Shown: positions 1 through 6,196 of the stretch, one piece after another
How positions within the stretch are numbered: position 1 is the stretch's first letter
Layout: each line of letters starts with the position of its first letter
Notes under the pieces: generated by a model
Databases searched by the model: none
The model's input: the letters and a program-made list of their open reading frames with translations, nothing else
What the model was told of the DNA's origin: nothing
Position numbers and translations under genes: made by a program
Source: an uncultured bacterium
Lineage (GTDB): Bacteria > Bacillota > Clostridia > Lachnospirales > Lachnospiraceae
Assembly (NCBI GenBank): GCA_946543095.1
Contig: CAMNLO010000082.1
Location: 1 to 7,135 of the forward strand
DNA: 7,135 nt
Direction of reading: 5' to 3'

Positions 1-243
1 GGGACCGATATTGCCCAGGCCCAGCACCGCGCTGCCGTCGGAGATGACGGCAATGGTGTTCTGCTTCCAGGTGTATTGATAGGCCTTCTCCCTGTCCTTT
101 GCGATCTCAAGGCATGGTGCCGCCACGCCGGGAGTGTACATCAGCCCCATGTCCGAGCTGGTGCGGATCGGGATCTTGGATTTGATGTTCAGCTTTCCTT
201 TCAGGGATTCATGCAGTGTCAATGCGGCTTGAGAGATGTCCAT
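1..243 (-). CDS. Malic enzyme (oxaloacetate-decarboxylating), N-terminal fragment
   Basis: Reading the minus strand from the ATG at 243 gives 81 uninterrupted codons to the window edge, beginning MDISQAALTLHESLKGKL. The fragment matches the N-terminal domain of short bacterial malic enzymes, which decarboxylate malate to pyruvate with NAD(P)+ in the cytoplasm. Key motifs are YTPGVAAPC at residues 36-44, whose Tyr36 is the expected catalytic tyrosine, and AVISDGSAVLGLGNIGP at 65-81, the conserved stretch before the metal- and cofactor-binding part. The family is usually about 390 residues, so roughly four fifths lies outside the window, and cofactor preference cannot be judged. The start is supported by an AGGAAGGAGA ribosome binding site (260-251), seven bases upstream. 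The gene is transcribed divergently from serC. Family assignment is firm; the physiological direction (pyruvate or NADPH supply) is not visible. Confidence 0.93.
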   Translation of the reverse strand, partial: MDISQAALTLHESLKGKLNIKSKIPIRTSSDMGLMYTPGVAAPCLEIAKDREKAYQYTWKQNTIAVISDGSAVLGLGNIGP

Positions 244-282
244 GATCGAGTCTCCTTCCTGATTCAGAGCCTATTCACAATC

Positions 283-311
283 TTGACTAGACTATCTAAA
301 AAAGATAGAAT
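283..311 (+). promoter_or_regulatory. Sigma-A-type promoter of the serC operon
   Basis: TTGACT (283-288) and TAGAAT (306-311) are each one base from the -35 and -10 consensus and are separated by exactly 17 bases. They lie in an AT-rich stretch, with a predicted transcription start near 318 and a leader of about 40 bases before serC. The leader is too short for a riboswitch or T-box. A prediction from sequence only. Confidence 0.75.
292..308. promoter_or_regulatory. Dyad CTATCT-N5-AGATAG, candidate operator
   Basis: A perfect 6-base inverted repeat (CTATCT 292-297, AGATAG 303-308) flanks AAAAA. It lies between the -35 and -10 elements of the serC promoter, overlaps the first bases of its -10, and overlaps the candidate -10 of the divergent malic enzyme promoter. 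This placement suits a dimeric repressor that could act on both genes. With 6-base arms in AT-rich DNA, chance is also possible, and no regulator gene is present in the window. Confidence 0.35.
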
Positions 312-330
312 ATTTTTTTGTAATTTGCAA
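302..330 (-). promoter_or_regulatory. Weak candidate promoter for the malic enzyme gene
   Basis: On the minus strand TTGCAA (330-325) and TATCTT (307-302) are spaced by 17 bases and would transcribe toward the malic enzyme gene. Both hexamers are only 4/6 matches. An alternative is TTGTTG (333-328) with TATTCT (312-307) and a 15-base spacer. A promoter is expected in this short divergent region, but the exact elements are uncertain. Confidence 0.3.
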
Positions 331-356
331 CAATTTTGTGAGGAGGATTATGAAAA

Positions 357-1439
357 ATGGCCAGAGTCTATAACTTTTCCGCGGGTCCTGCGGTGCTTCC
401 GGAGGAGGTTTTGCGGGAAGCGGCGGATGAGATGCTGGATTACAAAGGATCCGGTCAATCTGTGATGGAAATGAGCCACCGCTCCAAGGTCTATGATCAG
501 ATCATCAAGGAAGCGGAGAAGGACCTCAGAGAACTGATGGGGATCCCGGAGAATTACAAGGTGCTCTTTTTACAGGGCGGCGCATCCACACAGTTTGCCA
601 TGATCCCCATGAACCTGATGAAGCATAAGAAAGCGGGTTATGTGCTGACAGGGCAGTGGGCGAAGAAGGCGTTTTCGGAGGCAAAGATCTACGGTGAGGC
701 AGTGGAGCTTGCTTCCTCCGCGGACAAGACCTTCAGCTATATCCCGGATTGTTCCGACCTTCCCATCACAGAGGATATGGATTATGTCTATATCTGCGAG
801 AACAACACCATCTACGGAACGAAATTCCATACGCTTCCCAATACAAAGGGAAGGGAGCTGGTGGCGGATGTCAGCTCCTGCTTCTTATCGGAGCCCGTGG
901 ATGTGACGAAATACGGCCTGATCTACGGCGGAGTCCAGAAAAACATCGGACCTGCCGGCGTGGTGATCACCATCATCCGTGAGGATCTGGTAACGGAGGA
1001 GGTGTTGCCCGGGACCCCCACCATGCTGAAATACAAGACTCATGTGGACGCGGAGTCCTTATACAACACGCCTCCCTGCTACGGCATCTATATCTGCGGC
1101 AAGGTCTTCAAGTGGTTAAAGCAGATGGGCGGACTTTCCGAGATGAAGAAACGCAATGAGAAGAAAGCAGCTCTTCTTTATGATTATCTGGACAAAAGCA
1201 GCCTCTTCCGGGGAACGGTGGTGAAGGAAGACCGCTCCCTGATGAATGTGCCATTCGTCACGGGAAACGACGAGCTGAACGCGAAGTTCGTGAAGGAAGC
1301 GGAGGCCGCCGGCTTTGTGAACTTAAAGGGCCACAGGACCGTGGGTGGTATGCGCGCCAGCATCTACAACGCCATGCCCTATGAGGGAGTGGCGAAGCTG
1401 GTCCAGTTCATGGAAGATTTCGAGAAGAATAACCGATAG
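357..1439 (+). CDS. serC: Phosphoserine aminotransferase
   Basis: A PLP-dependent class V aminotransferase that converts 3-phosphohydroxypyruvate plus glutamate to O-phosphoserine plus 2-oxoglutarate, the second step of serine synthesis; cytoplasmic. At 360 residues it has normal family length. Visible hallmarks are the N-terminal YNFSAGPAVLP (5-15), HRS at 41-43, the phosphate-cup motif GGAST (74-78), Trp101 expected to stack on PLP, DVSS with Asp171 for the pyridine nitrogen, GGVQKNIGPAG with the Schiff-base Lys195, TPP at 238-240, and the substrate-binding GHRTVGGMRASIYNAM (325-340). The chosen ATG lies ten bases after AGGAGG (341-346). A nearer ATG at 350 is out of frame and closes after seven codons. 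It is the first gene of the operon, behind the promoter at 283-311, and serA follows after 15 bases. Assignment is secure. Confidence 0.97.
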   Translation: MARVYNFSAGPAVLPEEVLREAADEMLDYKGSGQSVMEMSHRSKVYDQIIKEAEKDLRELMGIPENYKVLFLQGGASTQFAMIPMNLMKHKKAGYVLTGQWAKKAFSEAKIYGEAVELASSADKTFSYIPDCSDLPITEDMDYVYICENNTIYGTKFHTLPNTKGRELVADVSSCFLSEPVDVTKYGLIYGGVQKNIGPAGVVITIIREDLVTEEVLPGTPTMLKYKTHVDAESLYNTPPCYGIYICGKVFKWLKQMGGLSEMKKRNEKKAALLYDYLDKSSLFRGTVVKEDRSLMNVPFVTGNDELNAKFVKEAEAAGFVNLKGHRTVGGMRASIYNAMPYEGVAKLVQFMEDFEKNNR

Positions 1440-1444
1440 ATTTT

Positions 1445-1449
1445 GGAGG
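1445..1449 (+). promoter_or_regulatory. Ribosome binding site fixing the serA start
   Basis: GGAGG lies five bases before the ATG at 1455. An in-frame TTG at 1443 would extend the protein by four residues, but it lies upstream of this site and so has no usable one; ATG 1455 is therefore the start. Confidence 0.85.
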
Positions 1450-1454
1450 AGATT

Positions 1455-2615
1455 ATGAAATTCCACTGCTTAAACCCCATCTCCCAGGTGGGGCTGAAAA
1501 ACTTTGACAAAAGCTATGAAAAGACAGACAAGCTGGAGGAGGCGGATGCGGTTTTGGTGCGTTCCGCCGTCATGCACGAGATCAGGCTGCCGGATCGGAC
1601 ACTGGCTGTGGCCAGGGCAGGTGCCGGCGTAAATAATATCCCCCTAGAGGATTACGCAAAGCAGGGGGTCATCGTGTTCAACACCCCCGGAGCCAATGCC
1701 AACGCCGTGAAGGAGCTGGTGTTTGCCGGGATGCTCATCGCCGCCAGGGATATCGTAGGGGGCGCCAACTGGGTTCAGGACAACAAGGAAGACGAGGCCA
1801 TCTCCAAGGACATGGAGAAGGCGAAGAAGCAGTTCTCCGGCACGGAGCTTTCCGGAAAGAGGCTGGGGATCATCGGTCTGGGGGCCATCGGCGTCAAGGT
1901 GGCCAACAATGCAAGGCATTTCGGCATGGAGGTCTATGGCTATGACCCCTATGTGTCTGTGGACGCGGCCTGGAGCCTCAGCAGGGATGTGAAGCATGTG
2001 TTCCAGGTGGAGGAGATCTTTAAGAAATGCGATTTCATCACCATCCATGTGCCCTTGACCGACGCCACCCGTGAAATGATCGGGCAGGATGCCGTGGCGC
2101 AGATGAAGAAGGGAGTCGTGATCTTAAATTTCGCCAGAGACCTTCTGGTGGACGAGCACGCGGTGCTGGACGGCATTGCGGCAGGAAAGATCAGGGCCTA
2201 TGTGACGGACTTCCCGAACCACACCACCGCAGGAAAGCCCGGAGTCATCGCCCTGCCCCATCTGGGGGCCTCCACAGAGGAAGCGGAGGACAACTGTGCG
2301 AAGATGGCAGTGCTGGAGCTTCGGGATTATCTGGAAAACGGCAATATCAAGAACAGCGTAAACTATCCGAAGGTGGATATGGGGATCTGCTCCCAGGCGG
2401 CCCGGATCGCCATCTGCCATACGAACACCGCCAATATGATCACCAAGTTCACCGGGGTCTTCGGCGATGAGGGCTTTAACATCACGGATATGACGAACAA
2501 ATCCAAGGGGGAGTTCGCCTACACCATGTTCGATCTGGAAACCTCGCCGGGGCAGGAGCTGGTGGAACGGTTAAAGACCATTCCGGGAGTCTTCAGAGTC
2601 AGACGTGTGAAATAG
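1455..2615 (+). CDS. serA: D-3-phosphoglycerate dehydrogenase, short ACT-domain form
   Basis: Catalyses NAD-dependent oxidation of 3-phosphoglycerate to 3-phosphohydroxypyruvate, the committed step of serine synthesis, directly upstream of the SerC reaction in the pathway. The 386-residue protein shows the D-2-hydroxyacid dehydrogenase layout. A substrate-side segment carries RAGAGVNNIPL (54-64) and NTPGANANAVKEL (76-88). The Rossmann core has GLGAIG (141-146) with Asp164 as the expected NAD-selecting acid. Catalytic Arg228 is in NFARD and His269 is in LPHLGAST. A C-terminal ACT domain (about 314-386, ending GVFRVRRVK) is a likely site for serine feedback inhibition. The intervening domain of long SerA proteins is absent. 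Two departures are visible: the usual ARGG reads ARDL, and the usual DVFxxEP region reads TDFPNHTT (251-258), so the glutamate that normally partners the catalytic histidine is not in its usual place. I recall this variant from clostridial homologues, so activity is still expected. Confidence 0.94.
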   Translation: MKFHCLNPISQVGLKNFDKSYEKTDKLEEADAVLVRSAVMHEIRLPDRTLAVARAGAGVNNIPLEDYAKQGVIVFNTPGANANAVKELVFAGMLIAARDIVGGANWVQDNKEDEAISKDMEKAKKQFSGTELSGKRLGIIGLGAIGVKVANNARHFGMEVYGYDPYVSVDAAWSLSRDVKHVFQVEEIFKKCDFITIHVPLTDATREMIGQDAVAQMKKGVVILNFARDLLVDEHAVLDGIAAGKIRAYVTDFPNHTTAGKPGVIALPHLGASTEEAEDNCAKMAVLELRDYLENGNIKNSVNYPKVDMGICSQAARIAICHTNTANMITKFTGVFGDEGFNITDMTNKSKGEFAYTMFDLETSPGQELVERLKTIPGVFRVRRVK

Positions 2616-2637
2616 CATTACAGGAACGAGGATCATT

Positions 2638-3876
2638 ATGCCCGATATCAGACCATTTCGAGCCTATCGTCCCAAGGATGAAGAGGCATCCCTTATCGCC
2701 GCGCTTCCTTATGATGTTTTTTCCAGACAGGAAGCAAAGGAATATGTAAAGAAGCACCCGAAAGCCTTCCTCAGGATCGACCGGGCGGAGACCGGGATGC
2801 CGGATGAGGTCAGCACCTACGATCCCTCCGTGTACGAACGGGCCAGGGATCTGTTCAGGGAAGCTGTCAGGACGGGAGAGTTTGTACAGGATGGAACTCC
2901 CTGCTACTACTTATACGAGCTGACCATGGAGGGCAGGAGCCAGACCGGGATCTGTGCCGTTTCCTCCATTGACGATTACTTAAACGGCGTGATCAGACGC
3001 CACGAAAACACCAGGGCAGAGAAGGAGCAGGACAGGATCGACCATGTGTCCGCTCTGGACGCCCAGACAGGCCCCATCTTCCTTGCCTACAGGGAGGACA
3101 AAAGCCTCCGGGAAAGCATTGAGGCGGTGAAGGAAAATAGTCCTGTCGCAGTAGACTTTACGGCAGAGGACGGGATCCGCCACCGCACCTGGGTGATCAG
3201 CGATCCCGGGCTGGTGGAGGAGTTCAGAACCAAACTGTCCCGTTTAGAGAGACTTTATATTGCCGACGGCCATCACCGGGCCGCTTCGGCCGTGAAGGTG
3301 GGATTAAAGAAACGGCAGGAGCATCCGGGCTACACCGGGGAGGAGGAATTCAATTTCTTCCTGTCCGTCATGTTCCCGGACAGTGAGCTGAAGATCCTGG
3401 ACTACAACAGAGTGGTGAAGGATCTGAATGGCATGACAAAAGAGGAATTCCTGCAGAAGCTGGAGGAGGGCTTTTCCATCGGCGCTCCCGGGAAGGAGGC
3501 GGTACATCCTTCCAAAAAGGGAGAGTTTGGCCTGTATCTGGATGGAGAATGGAGACTGCTTACCTGGAAGAAGGCCCCCACCGGAAATGCGGTGCAGGAT
3601 CTGGATGTTTCCGTTTTGCAGGAGAATGTGCTGGGGCCCATTTTGGGCATCGGCGATCCGAAGACGGATCCCAGGATCGATTTTGTCGGCGGGATCAGAG
3701 GACTTTCCGAGATCGAAAGACGTTCACGCCTGGACATGGCCCTGGGCTTTTCCATGTACCCCACTTCCATGGCAGAGCTGTTTGCGGTGTCCGATGCGGG
3801 TGAGCTGATGCCTCCGAAATCCACCTGGTTTGAGCCGAAGCTGCTCAGCGGATTGTTTATTCACGAGATTAGTTAA
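2638..3876 (+). CDS. DUF1015 family protein in the serine operon
   Basis: A 412-residue soluble protein of the DUF1015 (COG4198) family, whose biochemical function I do not know to be established. Recognisable conserved blocks are the N-terminal IRPFRAYRP (4-12) with LPYDV (23-27), a polar RHENTRAEKEQDRIDHV (121-137), YIADGHHRAASA (207-218), and the C-terminal block MPPKSTWFEPKLLSGLF (391-407). There is no signal peptide or membrane segment. ADGHHR resembles the DGHHR motif of the ParB/Srx fold, which includes free-serine kinases such as archaeal SerK and SbnI; that is motif similarity, not proof. The gene starts 22 bases after serA with a GAGG site six bases before its ATG, so cotranscription is very likely. 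No phosphoserine phosphatase is in the window, and this gene sits where one could be expected. A role in phosphoserine or serine metabolism is therefore a reasonable guess. Family assignment is firm, function open. Confidence 0.85.
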   Translation: MPDIRPFRAYRPKDEEASLIAALPYDVFSRQEAKEYVKKHPKAFLRIDRAETGMPDEVSTYDPSVYERARDLFREAVRTGEFVQDGTPCYYLYELTMEGRSQTGICAVSSIDDYLNGVIRRHENTRAEKEQDRIDHVSALDAQTGPIFLAYREDKSLRESIEAVKENSPVAVDFTAEDGIRHRTWVISDPGLVEEFRTKLSRLERLYIADGHHRAASAVKVGLKKRQEHPGYTGEEEFNFFLSVMFPDSELKILDYNRVVKDLNGMTKEEFLQKLEEGFSIGAPGKEAVHPSKKGEFGLYLDGEWRLLTWKKAPTGNAVQDLDVSVLQENVLGPILGIGDPKTDPRIDFVGGIRGLSEIERRSRLDMALGFSMYPTSMAELFAVSDAGELMPPKSTWFEPKLLSGLFIHEIS

Positions 3877-3898
3877 CATAACACAACCTGTACCTGTC

Positions 3899-3905
3899 GG
3901 GGAGG
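3899..3905 (+). promoter_or_regulatory. Ribosome binding site supporting a TTG start
   Basis: GGGGAGG ends six bases before TTG at 3912, ideal spacing. The first in-frame ATG (3936, residue 9) has no comparable site, so the TTG is preferred. A TTG start may lower translation of this gene relative to its operon partners. Confidence 0.75.
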
Positions 3906-3911
3906 AGAGCT

Positions 3912-6050
3912 TTGAACAAGAAACTGTACAATGCAATGAACTGGCGTGAGATCGAAGGGATCCTTTACGGAGATCTGGCCCATCCCGAGACCATCCTCGG
4001 GGCTCATACAAGCGGCAGGAAGACCATTGTTCAGGCTTATGTGCCGGGAGCGGAGAAGGTGGAGCTCCTTACGGGGGGCAGCACTGTTCTGATGGAGGAG
4101 ATGGACAGCTCCTTTTTCGCTGCCTTTCTGGAGGCAAAGGGGAAACCCTACGATTTCAGGATCTTCTTAAAGGGCGGAAAGAGCTTTGAGGTGCCGGATC
4201 CCTATTCCTTCGGGCCCCAGCTTTCCGACAGGTTTATCAAAGAGTTTAACGAGGGGACCTGCCTGGATGCCTACAGGCATCTGGGAGCCCATCCCCATAC
4301 GGGAAAGCATTCCGACGGCCGGGAGGTGAAGGGGACGCTGTTTGCGGTCTGGGCACCCGGGGCGGATGCCGTAAAACTGAATGTTGCGGGCTTAAGCTTT
4401 TTAATGATACGCCATGACGAAGGCGGGATCTTCGAGCTCTTCGTGCCCATGGAGCTTTCCGGAGAGCAGTACTGCTATCAGATCCGCAAGGGCGCGAAGC
4501 TGATGAGCAGGATCGATCCCTTTGCCTTTGGGACGGGGGGAGGGCAGTCTCTGGTATGTGAGCTGCCGTCTGCCGGGAAGAAAACAGAGTATGTCCAGAA
4601 AAAGGAGCTGCTGATCCGCAGGGTGGATCTCAGCCGGAAGAAAGATCTGATCAAGGTGGCCAGGATCACAAAAGAGCTTGGCTTTACCCATCTTTCCGTC
4701 TATTTCAGCACCGAGGGCTCCATGTTCTCCCCGGATGCCGGATTCCCTTCCATAATGGAATACCACGCACTGTCAGAGGAATGCCACAGACTTGGGCTGG
4801 GGATCCTTTACGACTGGAGGATCGACGGCTTTGCCGCCTCCAGGGCCCAGTTCCCGAGATTTGACGGCACGGCTCTCTTTGAGCATGAGGATCCCCGCAG
4901 GGGCTACCGCTCCTATGATGACCGTTTCCTTTACCAGTATCAGTCCGTACAGGTGAGAAACTATCTCCTTTCGGGAGCTTTTTTCCTGATCCGGGAGCTG
5001 GGGGCAGACGGCATTCTGGTGCCGGACCTGGGGGCGGTGCTGTATCTGGATTATCACAAATCCCCTGGGGAATGGCTGCCCAATTTCATGGGAGAAAACG
5101 TGGACAGAGACGCCATCAGCCTGATCCAGAGCTTTAATGCCCTGGCCATGAAGGAGTCTCCAAAGCTATTGCGCATGTCCTCGGTGGGAGCCATCTGGAA
5201 GGAGTGCACGGGGAAGCCCGAGGGAGAGTGCCTGGGCTTTGAATTTTCCTCCAACGAGGACTATGCCAGGGATTTCCCGGAATTCCTTTACGGCTCCGAT
5301 TCGGAGAGAAGAATGAATTTCGGGAAAGTCCTCAGCGGCCCCTATTATGCCTTTGTGGAGCCCCGTTTTCTGATGATCCCTCCTGCGGAGGGAGAGAAAT
5401 TACGGCTGGCGGCCTCCTATTCCATGATGATCCCCGGAAAGAAACTGTTCTGTCTGGACAGGATCCCGGAGGAGGACGGTATCTTTTTAAAGGAGCTCTT
5501 CGCTTTTTACGGCAGTGAGCGCTTCCTGTCCGAGAATGACGATAAAGAGGAGAGCCTGAAGTTCATCAACCATGTGGCATCCAATGAGCTGACCCTTTCC
5601 TTTCTCCGCAAAGGGACCAGAAAAAAGGAAAAACTCTTTGTGCTGGTGAATCTTTCCTCCGCCGGGAAACGGACCGCCTTCGGGGTGGCGGATCCCGGAC
5701 ACTATGAGCTGATCTATTCCAGCGACGGGGAGGAGGAGCGCAGCATCACTTCCGTGAAGGTCCCCCGGGATGATGAGGAGAATTCCGTGGAGACTGAGAT
5801 CGGCGCTTCTGCGCTTCAGGTGTACCGCTACAAGCCCTTCACCCAGGCGGAGGAGCGGCGGTTCAAGCTGGATGCCCTGAACAGAAAGCTGGAGGAGCTT
5901 CTGGGAAGGCAGGAGGAGCTTCGCCGGGACAGAGACGCGTTTTTGATGGAGCAGAAGCGGATCCTGAAGCGAAAGGACGAGATCTTAAAGGGGCTTGAGG
6001 AGGAGATCGGAAAGCTGCGGGAGGAGGCAAAGTCTCTGGGAGGAAAATAG
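3912..6050 (+). CDS. GlgB-like pseudoenzyme (degenerate glycogen branching enzyme) with C-terminal coiled coil
   Basis: The 712-residue protein follows the GlgB plan. It has an N-terminal beta domain (about 10-100, ending in DPYSFGPQLSD) and a CBM48-type domain (about 115-207, with YRHLGAHP and FAVWAPGADAVKLNV). A GH13 barrel framework (about 235-540) includes RFDGTALFEHEDPR (316-329), VLYLDYHKSPGEWLPNF (376-392) and LGFEF. A C-terminal beta domain (about 555-641) has LTLSFLRKGTRKKE and LQVYRYK. The catalytic apparatus looks lost. The region I histidine aligns with Gly306. Region II, normally DGxRVD, reads DGILVP, so Arg aligns with Leu369 and the nucleophile Asp with Pro371. The acid/base Glu aligns with Ser423, and the HDE triad aligns with Leu487-Met488-Ile489. 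Residues 644-706 form a Glu/Lys/Arg/Leu-rich coiled coil that is not part of GlgB. The frame is intact with no stops. It probably binds glucan or a partner rather than branching glycogen (inference). The alignments were made by eye. Confidence 0.85.
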   Translation: MNKKLYNAMNWREIEGILYGDLAHPETILGAHTSGRKTIVQAYVPGAEKVELLTGGSTVLMEEMDSSFFAAFLEAKGKPYDFRIFLKGGKSFEVPDPYSFGPQLSDRFIKEFNEGTCLDAYRHLGAHPHTGKHSDGREVKGTLFAVWAPGADAVKLNVAGLSFLMIRHDEGGIFELFVPMELSGEQYCYQIRKGAKLMSRIDPFAFGTGGGQSLVCELPSAGKKTEYVQKKELLIRRVDLSRKKDLIKVARITKELGFTHLSVYFSTEGSMFSPDAGFPSIMEYHALSEECHRLGLGILYDWRIDGFAASRAQFPRFDGTALFEHEDPRRGYRSYDDRFLYQYQSVQVRNYLLSGAFFLIRELGADGILVPDLGAVLYLDYHKSPGEWLPNFMGENVDRDAISLIQSFNALAMKESPKLLRMSSVGAIWKECTGKPEGECLGFEFSSNEDYARDFPEFLYGSDSERRMNFGKVLSGPYYAFVEPRFLMIPPAEGEKLRLAASYSMMIPGKKLFCLDRIPEEDGIFLKELFAFYGSERFLSENDDKEESLKFINHVASNELTLSFLRKGTRKKEKLFVLVNLSSAGKRTAFGVADPGHYELIYSSDGEEERSITSVKVPRDDEENSVETEIGASALQVYRYKPFTQAEERRFKLDALNRKLEELLGRQEELRRDRDAFLMEQKRILKRKDEILKGLEEEIGKLREEAKSLGGK

Positions 6051-6077
6051 TCCACAGGCCCAGGGAACGAAGCACAG

Positions 6078-6111
6078 CCGGCTGGCCGGAGGTAACAATG
6101 ACTGCCCGGCC
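6078..6111 (+). promoter_or_regulatory. Two overlapping, mutually exclusive GC dyads before the MscS gene
   Basis: CCGGC (6078-6082) can pair with GCCGG (6085-6089), as a hairpin of four pairs with a CTGG loop. The same right-hand bases, GGCCGG (6084-6089), can instead pair with CCGGCC (6106-6111), enclosing a ribosome binding site and an ATG at 6098 in the loop. Neither is followed by a T run, so they are not intrinsic terminators. They could tune translation of the next gene, which is inference only. Confidence 0.3.
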
Positions 6112-6196
6112 TCAGGAGGAGATAGATGGGAATGATCTTAATGTCCGAACAACTGATCGAAGCGGCGGAGGAGCTGCTTCCGGAGGAGGTGGCTGA
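6098..6196 (+). CDS. Possible 32-codon leader ORF overlapping the MscS gene start
   Basis: ATG at 6098 is preceded at five bases by GGAGG (6088-6092), as good a ribosome binding site as those of the real genes here. The frame encodes MTARPQEEIDGNDLNV and then a Gly/Ser/Ala-rich tail, and stops at TGA 6194-6196, inside the channel gene in another frame. The glycine-rich end simply reflects GGAGGAG-type DNA read in the wrong frame, which argues against a functional peptide. If translated, it would carry ribosomes over the channel start and could couple or dampen its expression. No homology is recognised. Confidence 0.2.
   Translation: MTARPQEEIDGNDLNVRTTDRSGGGAASGGGG

Noticed and set aside
350..373. 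ATG at 350 directly after AGGAGG, encoding a 7-codon peptide overlapping the serC start
   Set aside because: It is only three bases from the ribosome binding site, too close for good initiation, and out of frame with serC. The ATG at 357 gives the conserved SerC N-terminus.
76..465. 129-codon plus-strand open frame
   Set aside because: It runs antisense through the malic enzyme start, across the promoter region and into serC in another frame. It has no family resemblance and no suitable start site.
1443..1454. TTG start extending SerA by four residues
   Set aside because: The ribosome binding site lies inside this extension and is correctly spaced for ATG 1455.
3402..3824. 140-codon minus-strand open frame opposite the DUF1015 gene
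   Set aside because: It is a shadow of a GC-rich coding sequence. The plus-strand protein has clear conserved motifs, while the antisense translation has none.
5841..6046. GGAGGAG-rich DNA as repeats or internal ribosome binding sites
   Set aside because: It is explained by Glu-Glu codons of the coiled coil, with no regular repeat unit and no downstream gene start at suitable spacing.
3912..6050. GlgB-like gene as a decaying pseudogene
   Set aside because: It has no frameshift or stop over 712 codons, a good ribosome binding site, conserved framework motifs, and a coherent added coiled coil.
6078..6089. GC-rich hairpin after the GlgB-like gene as an intrinsic terminator
   Set aside because: The stem is short and no T run follows; the next bases form a ribosome binding site.
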